In this document: one piece after another, positions 1-7,015 of the stretch
Position numbering within the stretch: position 1 is the first letter of the stretch
Layout of the letters: every line of letters begins with the position of its first letter
Source of the DNA: an uncultured Mollicutes bacterium
Lineage (GTDB): Bacteria > Bacillota_I > Bacilli_A > RF39 > UBA660
Assembly (NCBI GenBank): GCA_900557675.1
Contig: USTO01000010.1
Location: 1-18,093 of the forward strand
Length of the DNA stretch: 18,093 nt
Reading direction: 5' to 3'
Notes under the pieces: generated by a model
What the model saw: the letters and a program-made list of their open reading frames with translations, nothing else
Databases searched by the model: none
Told to the model about the DNA's origin: nothing
Position numbers and translations under genes: made by a program

Positions 1-162
1 TATAAAGGCTTTATAGAGTCTACCCATACTGCCTTCATCACTATAACCGAAAAGGAGTTCGATGTCATCTATGTTTGCTAGTTCTTGGCCTAAGTTACTT
101 GCTTCTTCTAAGTATTTTTTATTTATTTTTTCACTTGAAGAGCATCCTATAAATATTTTCAT
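1..162 (-). CDS. LOG-like Rossmann-fold nucleotide-binding protein, 3' end beyond window
   Basis: Only the first 54 residues lie in the window; the gene runs off the left edge. The start MKIFIGCSSS followed by a helix and then LLFGYSDEGSMGRLYKAF resembles the N-terminus of LOG/'lysine decarboxylase-like' proteins, where a short beta strand ends in a GxS-type turn and the G-x-x-G-x-M-G segment helps bind a nucleotide. The family includes phosphoribohydrolases that release bases from nucleoside monophosphates, but the catalytic PGGxGTxxE motif would be outside the window, so activity cannot be judged. The ATG shares one base with the TAA stop of the upstream 154-aa gene, and a GGGAAGG ribosome-binding site lies just upstream. 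This indicates translational coupling as the last visible gene of the trmD operon. The family call is tentative. Confidence 0.6.
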   Translation of the reverse strand, partial: MKIFIGCSSSEKINKKYLEEASNLGQELANIDDIELLFGYSDEGSMGRLYKAFI

Positions 163-626
163 TATCTTCCCTTCCCTCTTTTTTCTTCATTATAGTTTAG
201 ATATATTTCTTCTTCTTTTTTCTTATCTATTTCCATTAATCTGTATTTTAGATTATCGATAATGATTTGGATTTTTTTTAGGGTTAGTTTTTCATAGGTA
301 TGACCGAGATATTTTACATACATATTTATTATTTTTATTCTTAGTTTTTCGGCTTCGATTAGGCTTTTTTCGATAGCTCCTTCGTCATCACCGTTTTCAT
401 CCATATATTCTAGTTTTTTGAGAAGAAGGTTTATTTTGTATTCTATTTTTCTTCTGATTACTTTTTCACTGAAATCGGGTGAGATGAAAATGATTTTATC
501 GACATCGATAGCTCCTTTTCCTCTTACTTTGGGACTGACGTTATAGCCTTCTTCATCTTTATATGTTAGTTTTATTGTACCGTTATAGGTTTGTTCTTTG
601 CATAAATGGTATTTATTCTTTTTCAT
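162..626 (-). CDS. Conserved-looking hypothetical protein, 154 aa, coupled to trmD
   Basis: I do not recognise this family. The product is small, lysine- and glutamate-rich and very likely cytoplasmic: no signal peptide or membrane segment is visible. The first ~55 residues look like a beta-rich segment (a possible small domain around KLTYKDEEGYNVSP). Residues ~55-154 are predicted long amphipathic helices with many K/E/I/L residues, possibly a coiled coil, ending in a charged tail. Its ATG sits inside the 3' end of trmD (14-bp overlap) behind a strong AAAGGGGG site, and its stop overlaps the start of the next gene. It is therefore tightly embedded in the rimM-trmD operon and a real gene, but its function is unknown. 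A role near RNA or ribosome maturation would rest on context only. Confidence 0.8.
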   Translation of the reverse strand: MKKNKYHLCKEQTYNGTIKLTYKDEEGYNVSPKVRGKGAIDVDKIIFISPDFSEKVIRRKIEYKINLLLKKLEYMDENGDDEGAIEKSLIEAEKLRIKIINMYVKYLGHTYEKLTLKKIQIIIDNLKYRLMEIDKKKEEEIYLNYNEEKRGKGR

Positions 627-1296
627 TATTTTCCCCCTTTAATAAATCTGGTCGCATCTCTTTGGTTCTTTTTATTTGCATTTCTTTGCGATATTCTTCA
701 ATTAGTTTATGGTTACCGTTAGTTAGGACTTCGGGAACGGTATAGCCACGGAAATTTCTTGGTTTGGTATAGACGGGATAGTCTAAGAGATTGTTTGTAA
801 AGGAGTCGTTAGTGAAACTGTCTTCTTTTATTACTCCTGGTAGTAGTCTAACTATGCTATCTATTATGGCCATTGCTGGTACTTCACCACCGGTTAGGAC
901 GAAGTCTCCTATACTTATGACTTCATCTACGTAGTTTCGTATTCTATCATCGAAGCCTTCATAATGACCGCAAATTATAATCAGATGTTTTTTATTCTTT
1001 AGTTCAAAGGCTTTTTTTTCATTGTACACAGACCCTGTAGGGCATAATAATATAACGTGTGTATCGCTTTTTTTTAAGTCTTGAATGGCATCGACAATGG
1101 GTTGGCACATCAGCACCATTCCGGCTCCTCCGCCATAGGGAGTGTCGTCGACACGGTTGTTTTTGTCCTTGGTATAATCGCGGAAATTTATGATATTTAT
1201 ATTTGCTTTCCCCATATCACGGGCTCTTTTTATTATGGATTCGTTTATAAAGCCTTCGAACATTGTTGGGAAAAGGGTTAGTACATCTATTCTCAC
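613..1296 (-). CDS. trmD: tRNA (guanine(37)-N1)-methyltransferase TrmD
   Basis: TrmD transfers a methyl group from S-adenosylmethionine to N1 of G37 next to the anticodon in tRNAs reading CNN-type codons, which prevents +1 frameshifting. It acts in the cytoplasm as a SPOUT-fold homodimer. The 227-aa product has normal length and the family hallmarks in order: an N-terminal IDVLTLFPTMF strand, the GGGAGMV segment near residue 55, ICGHYEGFDDR, the knot loop IGDFVLTGGEVPA, and a C-terminal PRNFRGYTVPEVLTNGNH segment used for tRNA binding. The start is GTG, because the alignment with the family N-terminus begins exactly there. It shares one base with the TAG stop of rimM, so translation is coupled. 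The 3' end overlaps the following 154-aa gene by 14 bp. Usual neighbours rpsP and rplS are not present on either side. Confidence 0.98.
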   Translation of the reverse strand: MRIDVLTLFPTMFEGFINESIIKRARDMGKANINIINFRDYTKDKNNRVDDTPYGGGAGMVLMCQPIVDAIQDLKKSDTHVILLCPTGSVYNEKKAFELKNKKHLIIICGHYEGFDDRIRNYVDEVISIGDFVLTGGEVPAMAIIDSIVRLLPGVIKEDSFTNDSFTNNLLDYPVYTKPRNFRGYTVPEVLTNGNHKLIEEYRKEMQIKRTKEMRPDLLKGENNEKE

Positions 1297-1787
1297 TACA
1301 ATAGTCCCTCCAATTCTTTTATGGTTATTTGGTTATTTTCTAGGTCGATGTTTTCTATTATATCAAAATTATATGGAATGTAAAAGTCTTTTTGGGTATT
1401 ATTTACGAGAAAGAGGTTATTTTTGTTATATCGGAGGATTTTTTTTACTTTGCCGATATTTTTTTCGTTCATAATTATATCTTTGCCTATTAGATCTTCG
1501 TCGAGGTATTCGCTATTTCCAAGAACAAGGTCGGATTTATTTATGAATACGTACTGTCCTTTGTATTTGAGGACATCATTTATGTTATCTAGGTCGTTCA
1601 TTTTTATCATATCAAACTTTTTATGAGGACGATAAGTGGTTATTTCTTTTTCTTCTTTGGATTTGCCGATATATATTTTCATTCCGGTTTTGAATACTTT
1701 TGATTTATAGGGGAAATCGGAGAGTATTCTTACTTCGCCTTTGATTCCGTGGGTATTTACTATTTTTCCTATTATTACATATTTCAT
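1296..1787 (-). CDS. rimM: 16S rRNA processing/30S maturation factor RimM
   Basis: RimM binds ribosomal protein S19 and assists maturation of the 30S head domain. The 163-aa product has the family's normal length. An N-terminal RimM domain opens with IGKIVNTHGIKGEVRI, the strongest diagnostic motif. A C-terminal PRC-barrel domain (about residues 90-163) includes DLIGKDI and ends in IPYNFDIIENIDLENNQITI, which matches the typical closing strand. The start ATG overlaps the TGA stop of the upstream SpoU-family methyltransferase in a 4-base ATGA arrangement, and the stop TAG overlaps the GTG start of trmD, so all three genes are translationally coupled. The rimM-trmD order is standard in bacteria; the preceding methyltransferase in place of rpsP is less usual. 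Confidence 0.95.
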   Translation of the reverse strand: MKYVIIGKIVNTHGIKGEVRILSDFPYKSKVFKTGMKIYIGKSKEEKEITTYRPHKKFDMIKMNDLDNINDVLKYKGQYVFINKSDLVLGNSEYLDEDLIGKDIIMNEKNIGKVKKILRYNKNNLFLVNNTQKDFYIPYNFDIIENIDLENNQITIKELEGLL

Positions 1788-2515
1788 TTGTTAGACACCT
1801 CGTACATTATTATACTAGCGGCAACGGATGCGTTTAGGCTTTCACAATCTTTATTCATATTTATATAGATGTTTTTATCACATAGTTGTTCGAGGTTTGG
1901 ACTCATTCCTTGGCCTTCGTTACCGATAATGATAGCATACTCTTTATTGGTATTTATATTTTTGATATTTTCACCGTTTCTGACACTGGTTCCGAGTACT
2001 TCATAGCCAATATTTTTTAAATCTTTTATGGTTTGTTCTAAGTCTTCTTTAATGATAATATTGGTATGGAATATCATTCCTTGGGTTGCTCTTAGGACTT
2101 TATCGTTATAGACATCGACACAGCCTTTATTTATTATTATGGTTTCGAAGTTAAAGGCTTTGGCACTTCTTATTATGGTACCGAGGTTACCGGGGTCTTG
2201 GAGGTTTTCAAGGATTATGGTGCTACCGGTTATGGGTTCGGTGGTTCTTTTTTTTACTACCGCTATTATTGGGGGGATGCTATCTAATTGGGATAGTTTT
2301 TTCATTACGGGGGGCGTTACTGATATGGTTTTTTTTGTGGTTTCGTAAGTTTCTCCTTCTAAGAGAATTATTTCTTCGATGAGGTCTTGTTTTTGGGCTT
2401 CTTCGATGAGGTGATATCCGCATACTAGGTAGGTGCTGGTTTCATCTCGGTATTTTTTGTGATGGAGACGGCAGATTTTTTTGACATAATTGTTATTGGT
2501 TGAACTTATTAGCAT
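1784..2515 (-). CDS. SpoU/TrmH-family RNA 2'-O-methyltransferase
   Basis: This is a SAM-dependent methyltransferase predicted to methylate a ribose 2'-OH in rRNA or tRNA; the exact nucleotide cannot be read from sequence. The 243-aa product has the two-part structure of YsgA/RlmB-type enzymes: an N-terminal substrate-binding domain (residues 1-~95, with CGYHLIEEAQ) and a C-terminal trefoil-knot SPOUT domain. The three SpoU motifs are present: LENLQDPGNLGTIIRSAKAF (motif 1, with the conserved N and R), IIIGNEGQGMS (motif 2) and ESLNASVAASI (motif 3). It is the first gene of the rimM-trmD operon, preceded by a good promoter and a modest GAGAGAGAAG ribosome-binding site, and ends in TGA overlapping the rimM start. 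That TGA is direct support for the standard code. Confidence 0.93.
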   Translation of the reverse strand: MLISSTNNNYVKKICRLHHKKYRDETSTYLVCGYHLIEEAQKQDLIEEIILLEGETYETTKKTISVTPPVMKKLSQLDSIPPIIAVVKKRTTEPITGSTIILENLQDPGNLGTIIRSAKAFNFETIIINKGCVDVYNDKVLRATQGMIFHTNIIIKEDLEQTIKDLKNIGYEVLGTSVRNGENIKNINTNKEYAIIIGNEGQGMSPNLEQLCDKNIYINMNKDCESLNASVAASIIMYEVSNK

Positions 2516-2542
2516 AATACTTCTCTCTCTTTCTTACTCATA

Positions 2543-2571
2543 ATTATAACAAAATTATGGTTATTAGTAAA
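2543..2571 (-). promoter_or_regulatory. Promoter of the SpoU-methyltransferase-rimM-trmD operon
   Basis: Reading the minus strand, a -35 box TTTACT (2566-2571) is followed after 17 bp by a perfect -10 box TATAAT (2543-2548). TG stands one base upstream of the -10 box, giving an extended -10 element. It lies 28 bp before the first start codon and is a convincing housekeeping-sigma promoter. Confidence 0.75.
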
Positions 2572-2630
2572 GGTTTTTCAGGAGGGTTTTTTGTTTTTTT
2601 TAGGGGCCCTACAGGAGCAGGGATATATAA

Positions 2631-2656
2631 AAACTAATATATTTCTATACTAGTTT
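2631..2656 (-). terminator. AU-rich terminator of gpmI
   Basis: On the minus strand an 11-bp stem AAACTAGTATA / TATATTAGTTT (one G-U pair) closes on a GAAA tetraloop and is followed by two further T residues. The upstream arm contains the gpmI stop codon. The stem is nearly all A-U and the U-tract is short, so termination may be partial. A second GC-rich motif at 2603-2622 has no T-tract and was not called. Confidence 0.5.
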
Positions 2657-4170
2657 ATTATAAGGTCTTCACCTGTCATTTCTTTGGGGATTTCGAGATT
2701 TAATAGTTTTAACATAGTTGGGGCGACATCGGCAAGTTTTCCTTCTTTTAGGGTTAAGCCTTGTTTAGTTATGATGCAGGGAACGGGATTGGTGGTATGA
2801 GAAGTTACGGGGTTATGGTTTTTATCCCACATTACATCGCAGTTACCGTGGTCAGCTATTATAATAAGGATGCCTCCTAGTTCTTTTACTACTTTTTTAT
2901 ATATTTTACTAAGGCATTCATCCATACATTCAACGGCTTTAACAGCGGCGTCGTATACTCCGGTATGGCCGACCATATCGCCGTTAGCTAAATTCATTAT
3001 TGTTACGTCATAATTTTCTACTTCTTTTAGGAAAGCATCTGTTACTTCATAGACACTCATTTCGGGTTTTAGATCGTAGGTTGCTACTTTGGGTGATGGG
3101 ATGAGGACTTTCTTCATATCGTTATAGTCTACTTCTTTTCCACCGTCAAAAAAGAAGGTTACGTGGGGGTATTTTTCGGTTTCTGCAATGCGTAGTTGGC
3201 TAAGGCCTTGTTTATGGAGATATTCTCCTAATATGTTTTTTAGATTTTGGTCATTAAATATATGGGGTGAGGTTACGGTGCTGGTTACGGGAAACATTGT
3301 TAGTGTATAGAGGTCTTCATAATGAATGGTATTTAAATTCTTAGTTTTAGCTTCTTTTTCATAAGCACTTGGATTTGATAAGAGGGTAAATAGTTCTCTT
3401 AGGCGATCTTTACGGAAGTTAAATGTTAGTACTCCGTCTCCATTTTTTAATGGGTATTTATGGATAAGGGCTGGTTCAATGAATTCATCAGTTTTTCCAT
3501 TTCTGTAGGATGTTTCTAACAGTTTTTGAAAATCTGCATATTCTTTACCGACACCTCTACATATTGCATCATAAGCTAATTTTAATCTATCATAGTTGTT
3601 ATCTCTATCCATTGCATAATATCTACCGCTTATAGTTGCAATTTGGCCCCCTACTTCGTTTAGTTTCTTTTCTAATATGGATAGGTAGGTATGGGCACTT
3701 TTTTCGTAAGTATCTCTGCCGTCAGTAAAAACATCGATATAGATATTTTGAACTTTATTTTCTTTGCATATATCTAATATGGCTAATAAGTGATTAATGT
3801 GGGAATGGATACCTCCATCACTTAGAAGGCCCATTATATGTAAATTTGAATTGTTTTTCTTAACGTGGTTTATTAGTTTTAGTAATTCTTTGTTTTGACC
3901 TAATTCTTTATTTTTAACTGATTTATTTATGGCCTCTAAGGGTTGGAGGGCTATTCTTCCGGCTCCGATATTCATATGTCCTACTTCGCTTGTTCCCATT
4001 TGCCCATTTGGCAAACCTACAAAGGGTCCACTGGCATTTAGTTTTGTGTGGGGATAGGTGTTTGTTAAGTAATCGAGGGTTGGTGTGGAGGCGTTTTTGA
4101 AGGCGTTACCGTCTGTTTCTTTTCTTAGACCACAGCCATCTAGTATACATAGTACCATTTTTTGTTTCAT
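2650..4170 (-). CDS. gpmI: 2,3-bisphosphoglycerate-independent phosphoglycerate mutase
   Basis: GpmI interconverts 3-phosphoglycerate and 2-phosphoglycerate in glycolysis, using two Mn2+ ions and a phosphoserine intermediate. The 506-aa product is full length for the family. Visible motifs are the N-terminal metal ligand D11 in LDGCG, the catalytic serine S61 in GQMGTSEVGHMNIGAGR, GLLSDGGIHSH, FTDGRDT, the substrate-binding SGRYYAMDRD, FNFRKDR, and the C-terminal metal cluster ADHGNCD with SHTTNPVP. The residue after DG is Cys where many homologues have Trp or Phe; it is a TGT codon, not a recoded TGA. A strong GGAG site precedes the ATG. It has its own extended -10 promoter overlapping the end of the tetR-like gene and a hairpin at its 3' end, so it is probably monocistronic. 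Confidence 0.98.
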   Translation of the reverse strand: MKQKMVLCILDGCGLRKETDGNAFKNASTPTLDYLTNTYPHTKLNASGPFVGLPNGQMGTSEVGHMNIGAGRIALQPLEAINKSVKNKELGQNKELLKLINHVKKNNSNLHIMGLLSDGGIHSHINHLLAILDICKENKVQNIYIDVFTDGRDTYEKSAHTYLSILEKKLNEVGGQIATISGRYYAMDRDNNYDRLKLAYDAICRGVGKEYADFQKLLETSYRNGKTDEFIEPALIHKYPLKNGDGVLTFNFRKDRLRELFTLLSNPSAYEKEAKTKNLNTIHYEDLYTLTMFPVTSTVTSPHIFNDQNLKNILGEYLHKQGLSQLRIAETEKYPHVTFFFDGGKEVDYNDMKKVLIPSPKVATYDLKPEMSVYEVTDAFLKEVENYDVTIMNLANGDMVGHTGVYDAAVKAVECMDECLSKIYKKVVKELGGILIIIADHGNCDVMWDKNHNPVTSHTTNPVPCIITKQGLTLKEGKLADVAPTMLKLLNLEIPKEMTGEDLIIN

Positions 4171-4201
4171 ATTTTTTCTCCTTTTCTATTTGTACAAGTT
4201 T

Positions 4202-4230
4202 AATATATCATATTTTTTTTATTTAGTAAA
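4202..4230 (-). promoter_or_regulatory. Promoter of gpmI
   Basis: On the minus strand TTTACT (4225-4230) is separated by 17 bp from TATATT (4202-4207), with TG one base upstream of the -10 box. The -35 box overlaps the last two codons and stop of the upstream TetR-type gene. The architecture is the same as that of the promoter at 2543-2571, including an identical -35 hexamer. Confidence 0.65.
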
Positions 4231-4783
4231 TATCACTTGGTAGTAATTCTTCTAAATATTTTAGGACTTCTTTTTTGGAGTGTTTTTTGGGATTTCTTAA
4301 ATAGTCGAGACCGACACTGATTAGGGCACCTATATAGAATTTGGAAATGAAGTCAGAGGGTATGGATGTATTTTTTATTTCTGTTAAGTTGCTGGCAATA
4401 TCGTTTTCTATGGTATCGGTAATCATATCCATTACGATGCTATTTTTGTTGTTTTTTATTATGGCGGAATAGACTTTTATATTTTCATCAATATGGGTTA
4501 GTAATAGTTCGATTAGTTTTAGATAGTATTCTTTGGTATTGGCTTCGTGCTCGTTTTTATCGAGGGTTTCGATTAGGGATGTTTTTAAATCTTGTATTAA
4601 GGAATATAGAAGATCGTACTTGTCTTCAAAATGGGTATAGAATGTTGATCGGTTGACAAGGGCTTTTTCGCAGATATCTCTTACTTTTATTTCTTCAAAG
4701 GGTTTATCTTTCATATTTAGAAGAAGGCTTCCGTAGAGGTTTCTTTTTGTTTTTATTACTCTTAAATCTTGTTTATTATTCAT
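4223..4783 (-). CDS. TetR/AcrR-family transcriptional regulator
   Basis: This is a predicted homodimeric repressor with an N-terminal helix-turn-helix and a C-terminal ligand-sensing domain. I place the start at the ATG at 4783 (186 aa). A longer in-frame reading to 4849 exists, but it would cross the TTGACA/TACAAT promoter, whereas 4783 has a GGTGAT ribosome-binding site four bases upstream. The DNA-binding region shows the classic spacing: LYGSLLLNMKDKPFEEIKVRDICEKA then LVNRSTFYTHFEDKYDLL, the recognition helix and the conserved 'FY.HF..K..L' signature. The C-terminal half is helical and resembles the DhaS/YfiR-like TetR_C class. It is divergently transcribed from the MMPL transporter pair with palindromes between them, so it most likely represses that operon and itself. 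The ligand is unknown. Confidence 0.9.
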   Translation of the reverse strand: MNNKQDLRVIKTKRNLYGSLLLNMKDKPFEEIKVRDICEKALVNRSTFYTHFEDKYDLLYSLIQDLKTSLIETLDKNEHEANTKEYYLKLIELLLTHIDENIKVYSAIIKNNKNSIVMDMITDTIENDIASNLTEIKNTSIPSDFISKFYIGALISVGLDYLRNPKKHSKKEVLKYLEELLPSDIY

Positions 4784-4799
4784 ATTTATCACCAAGGTC

Positions 4800-4828
4800 A
4801 TTGTATTATAAATTGGTTTGTTTGTCAA
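4800..4828 (-). promoter_or_regulatory. Promoter of the tetR-type regulator
   Basis: A perfect -35 TTGACA (4823-4828) and a -10 TACAAT (4800-4805) are separated by 17 bp on the minus strand. The predicted transcript starts only about 10 bases before the ATG at 4783, leaving a very short leader that contains GGTGAT. Its position fixes the start codon of the regulator. Confidence 0.8.
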
Positions 4829-4832
4829 CATT

Positions 4833-4968
4833 TTGTTTTTAAACAACAAGTATATGGATAATTAACAATACATATATTGGATAAGTGTCTATTATCCGAC
4901 ATATTTTTGGAGTTGGTCTTCTACTTTGGTTAGTTTTGGAATAGAATATTTAAGCAAGGAGGGAAAAT
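4833..4968 (+). promoter_or_regulatory. Divergent regulatory region with two candidate operators and the transporter promoter
   Basis: Two inverted repeats lie between the divergent genes: TTGTTT-N2-AAACAA (4833-4846), a few bases upstream of the regulator's -35 box, and GGATAA-N7-TTATCC (4879-4897), nearer the transporter. Either could be bound by the TetR-type protein. For the transporter the best -10 is TAGAAT (4942-4947), with no convincing -35. A strong AAGGAGGG ribosome-binding site (4956-4963) precedes the ATG at 4969. Operator function is inference. Confidence 0.45.
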
Positions 4969-7014
4969 ATGAAGAAGATAAGGGAATTTATTGTTAATCA
5001 TAGTTTACTTATTGTTATTGTTACTTTGATTGGTATGGTGCCGATGTTAATTGGTTATATGAATACAAGGATTAACTATGACATTCTTGTGTATCTACCT
5101 AAGGATATTGATACGATGAAGGGTCAGGATATTCTTAGTGAAGATTTTGGTTTGGGTGGATATGCTTTTGTTATGGTAGATAATATGAGTAATTATGATA
5201 CATTAGAGCTTGAAAAAAAATATAGGAATATAGATGGTGTTAACAAAGTTTTTAGTATGAGTGATGTTTTGGATACTACTATTAGTTATGATGTTCTTCC
5301 GGATGAGGTTAAGGATAAGCTTTATAGGGATGGGACTAGTGTGATTTTGGTTACGTTTGAAAATGGTAGTAGTGATGAGGTTACTCTTAATGCTCTTAGT
5401 GATATGCGAGAGATTACGGATGGTAATATTAGTAGTATGAGTGCAATGGTACTTGATACGATGAATTTATCTAATAGGGAAATTGTTGTTTATATTGCTT
5501 TGGCTGTTGTCTTTTGTTTAATTATTCTTACTATTTGTACGGATTCTTATTTTATACCGATACTTCTTTTGTCTAATATTGGGGTTGCTATTTTGTACAA
5601 TATGGGTAGTAATATTATTTTTGGGAATATTTCTTATATTACAAAGGCAATAGCGGCAGTTCTTCAGCTTGGAGTTACGACTGATTTTTCTATTTTCTTG
5701 TATCATAAGTATGAGTTTTACAAAAAGAAGACTCGGGATAAGAAAGTGGCTATGAGTAATGCTATTAAAGAGACTTTTGTTAGTGTTATTGGCTCTTCAC
5801 TTACAACTGTGATTGGTTTTCTTAGTTTATGTGCGATGGATTTGACTTTGGGAACGGATATTGGTCTTGTTATGGCTAAGGGTGTTATTTGGGGGGTTAT
5901 TAGTACGCTTACTTTATTTCCTAGTTTGCTTCTTGTTTTTGATGGGGTTATTGATAAGACTGCCCATAGGGTACTTTTGCCTAAATTTGAAAGGGTGCAA
6001 GACTTTGTGGTGAAGAGGTACAAACTTATTTTGGTTATCTTCGTGGTGCTAATGGTGCCTGCTCTTATTGGAAATGGTAATTACGAGGTTTATTACAAGC
6101 TTGATAAGTCGCTTCCGGAGACGCTCGATTTTAATGTTGCGAATAAGGAGCTTGCGGATAAGTTTGGGATTGTTTCGCCAGAGATTATTATTTTGGATAA
6201 GGGCGTTAAGAGTAGTGATATAGAGGAACTTAGTACTAAACTTAAGAGTGTTGATGGTATTGATATGGTAGCTAGTGGGGCCGAGGTTATGGACAGTGGT
6301 TTATATAGTGCTATTTTGCCTAGTGATGTTAGGAGAATTTTGGATAATGATAAGTATCAGCTGATGATTATTAATTCTACTTATGAGATTGCGAGTGACG
6401 AGCTTAATAATCAAGTGGAGGAAGTTAATAATATTGTTCACAAATATGATAGGGATGCGATTGTTGCTGGTGAGGGGGCTTTGATGAGGGATTTGGTTAC
6501 GATTGCTGATCATGATTTTAATATGGTTAATTATACTTCTATTTTATTTATTTTCGTGGTAATGGTATTTGTTCTTAAATCTATTGGGCTACCGATTATT
6601 CTTATTTGTGCTATTGAATTTGCAATATTTACTAATATGGCTATTTCGTATTATACGGGGACGGCTCTTCCATTTATTGCATCGATTGTGGTGGGTACGA
6701 TACAGCTTGGTGCAACGATTGATTATGCTATTTTGATGTCTACTAAGTATTTGGAGGAACGTGATAAGAATGATAAGATGGTTAGTATTAGGAATACTTT
6801 GAGGAGTTCTGTTCCGTCTATTGTTACTAGTGCTTTGTGTTTCTTTGGTGCTACTATTAGTGTTTACTTATATACAAAGATTGATATGATTGGTTCGATT
6901 TGTAACCTACTTAGTAGGGGGGCTATTATTAGTATGCTTGTTGTTACGCTTATACTTCCTACCCTACTGATTGTGTTTGATAAATTTATTATGAAAACGA
7001 CGAGGAGGAGATAA
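4969..7014 (+). CDS. MMPL/RND-superfamily transporter
   Basis: This is a polytopic inner-membrane exporter of the RND superfamily, expected to use proton flow to move lipids, peptides or hydrophobic drugs; the substrate cannot be read here. The 681-aa product shows the internal duplication of the family. Each half has one isolated helix (about residues 12-30 and 350-368), an extracytoplasmic loop of about 130-150 residues, then a five-helix bundle (about 170-325 and 520-670). The family signature in the second helix of each bundle is present twice: GVTTDFSIFLYHKY (residues 235-248, D239) and GATIDYAILMSTKY (581-594, D585). These carry the likely proton-relay aspartates. The two loops are short compared with mycobacterial MmpL proteins. 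It is divergent from a TetR-type gene and separated from the next gene by one base, whose GGAGGAG site lies in its 3' end, so the two are coupled. Confidence 0.92.
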   Translation: MKKIREFIVNHSLLIVIVTLIGMVPMLIGYMNTRINYDILVYLPKDIDTMKGQDILSEDFGLGGYAFVMVDNMSNYDTLELEKKYRNIDGVNKVFSMSDVLDTTISYDVLPDEVKDKLYRDGTSVILVTFENGSSDEVTLNALSDMREITDGNISSMSAMVLDTMNLSNREIVVYIALAVVFCLIILTICTDSYFIPILLLSNIGVAILYNMGSNIIFGNISYITKAIAAVLQLGVTTDFSIFLYHKYEFYKKKTRDKKVAMSNAIKETFVSVIGSSLTTVIGFLSLCAMDLTLGTDIGLVMAKGVIWGVISTLTLFPSLLLVFDGVIDKTAHRVLLPKFERVQDFVVKRYKLILVIFVVLMVPALIGNGNYEVYYKLDKSLPETLDFNVANKELADKFGIVSPEIIILDKGVKSSDIEELSTKLKSVDGIDMVASGAEVMDSGLYSAILPSDVRRILDNDKYQLMIINSTYEIASDELNNQVEEVNNIVHKYDRDAIVAGEGALMRDLVTIADHDFNMVNYTSILFIFVVMVFVLKSIGLPIILICAIEFAIFTNMAISYYTGTALPFIASIVVGTIQLGATIDYAILMSTKYLEERDKNDKMVSIRNTLRSSVPSIVTSALCFFGATISVYLYTKIDMIGSICNLLSRGAIISMLVVTLILPTLLIVFDKFIMKTTRRR

Positions 7015-7015
7015 A

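Noticed and set aside
2603..2622. GC-rich GGGGCCCTACAGGAGCAGGG motif downstream of gpmI as a terminator
   Set aside because: The pairing is only four base pairs around an 8-base loop and neither direction is followed by a T-tract; the GAAA hairpin next to it is a better terminator.
3901..4170. Possible code-4 organism because GpmI has Cys where Trp is common after DG
   Set aside because: The codon is TGT, Trp elsewhere is TGG, and the SpoU-family gene ends in TGA overlapping the rimM start, so the standard code fits.
4784..4849. 22-residue N-terminal extension of the TetR-type regulator
   Set aside because: It would be translated across the TTGACA/TACAAT promoter, and the internal ATG has its own GGTGAT site and matches the family N-terminus.
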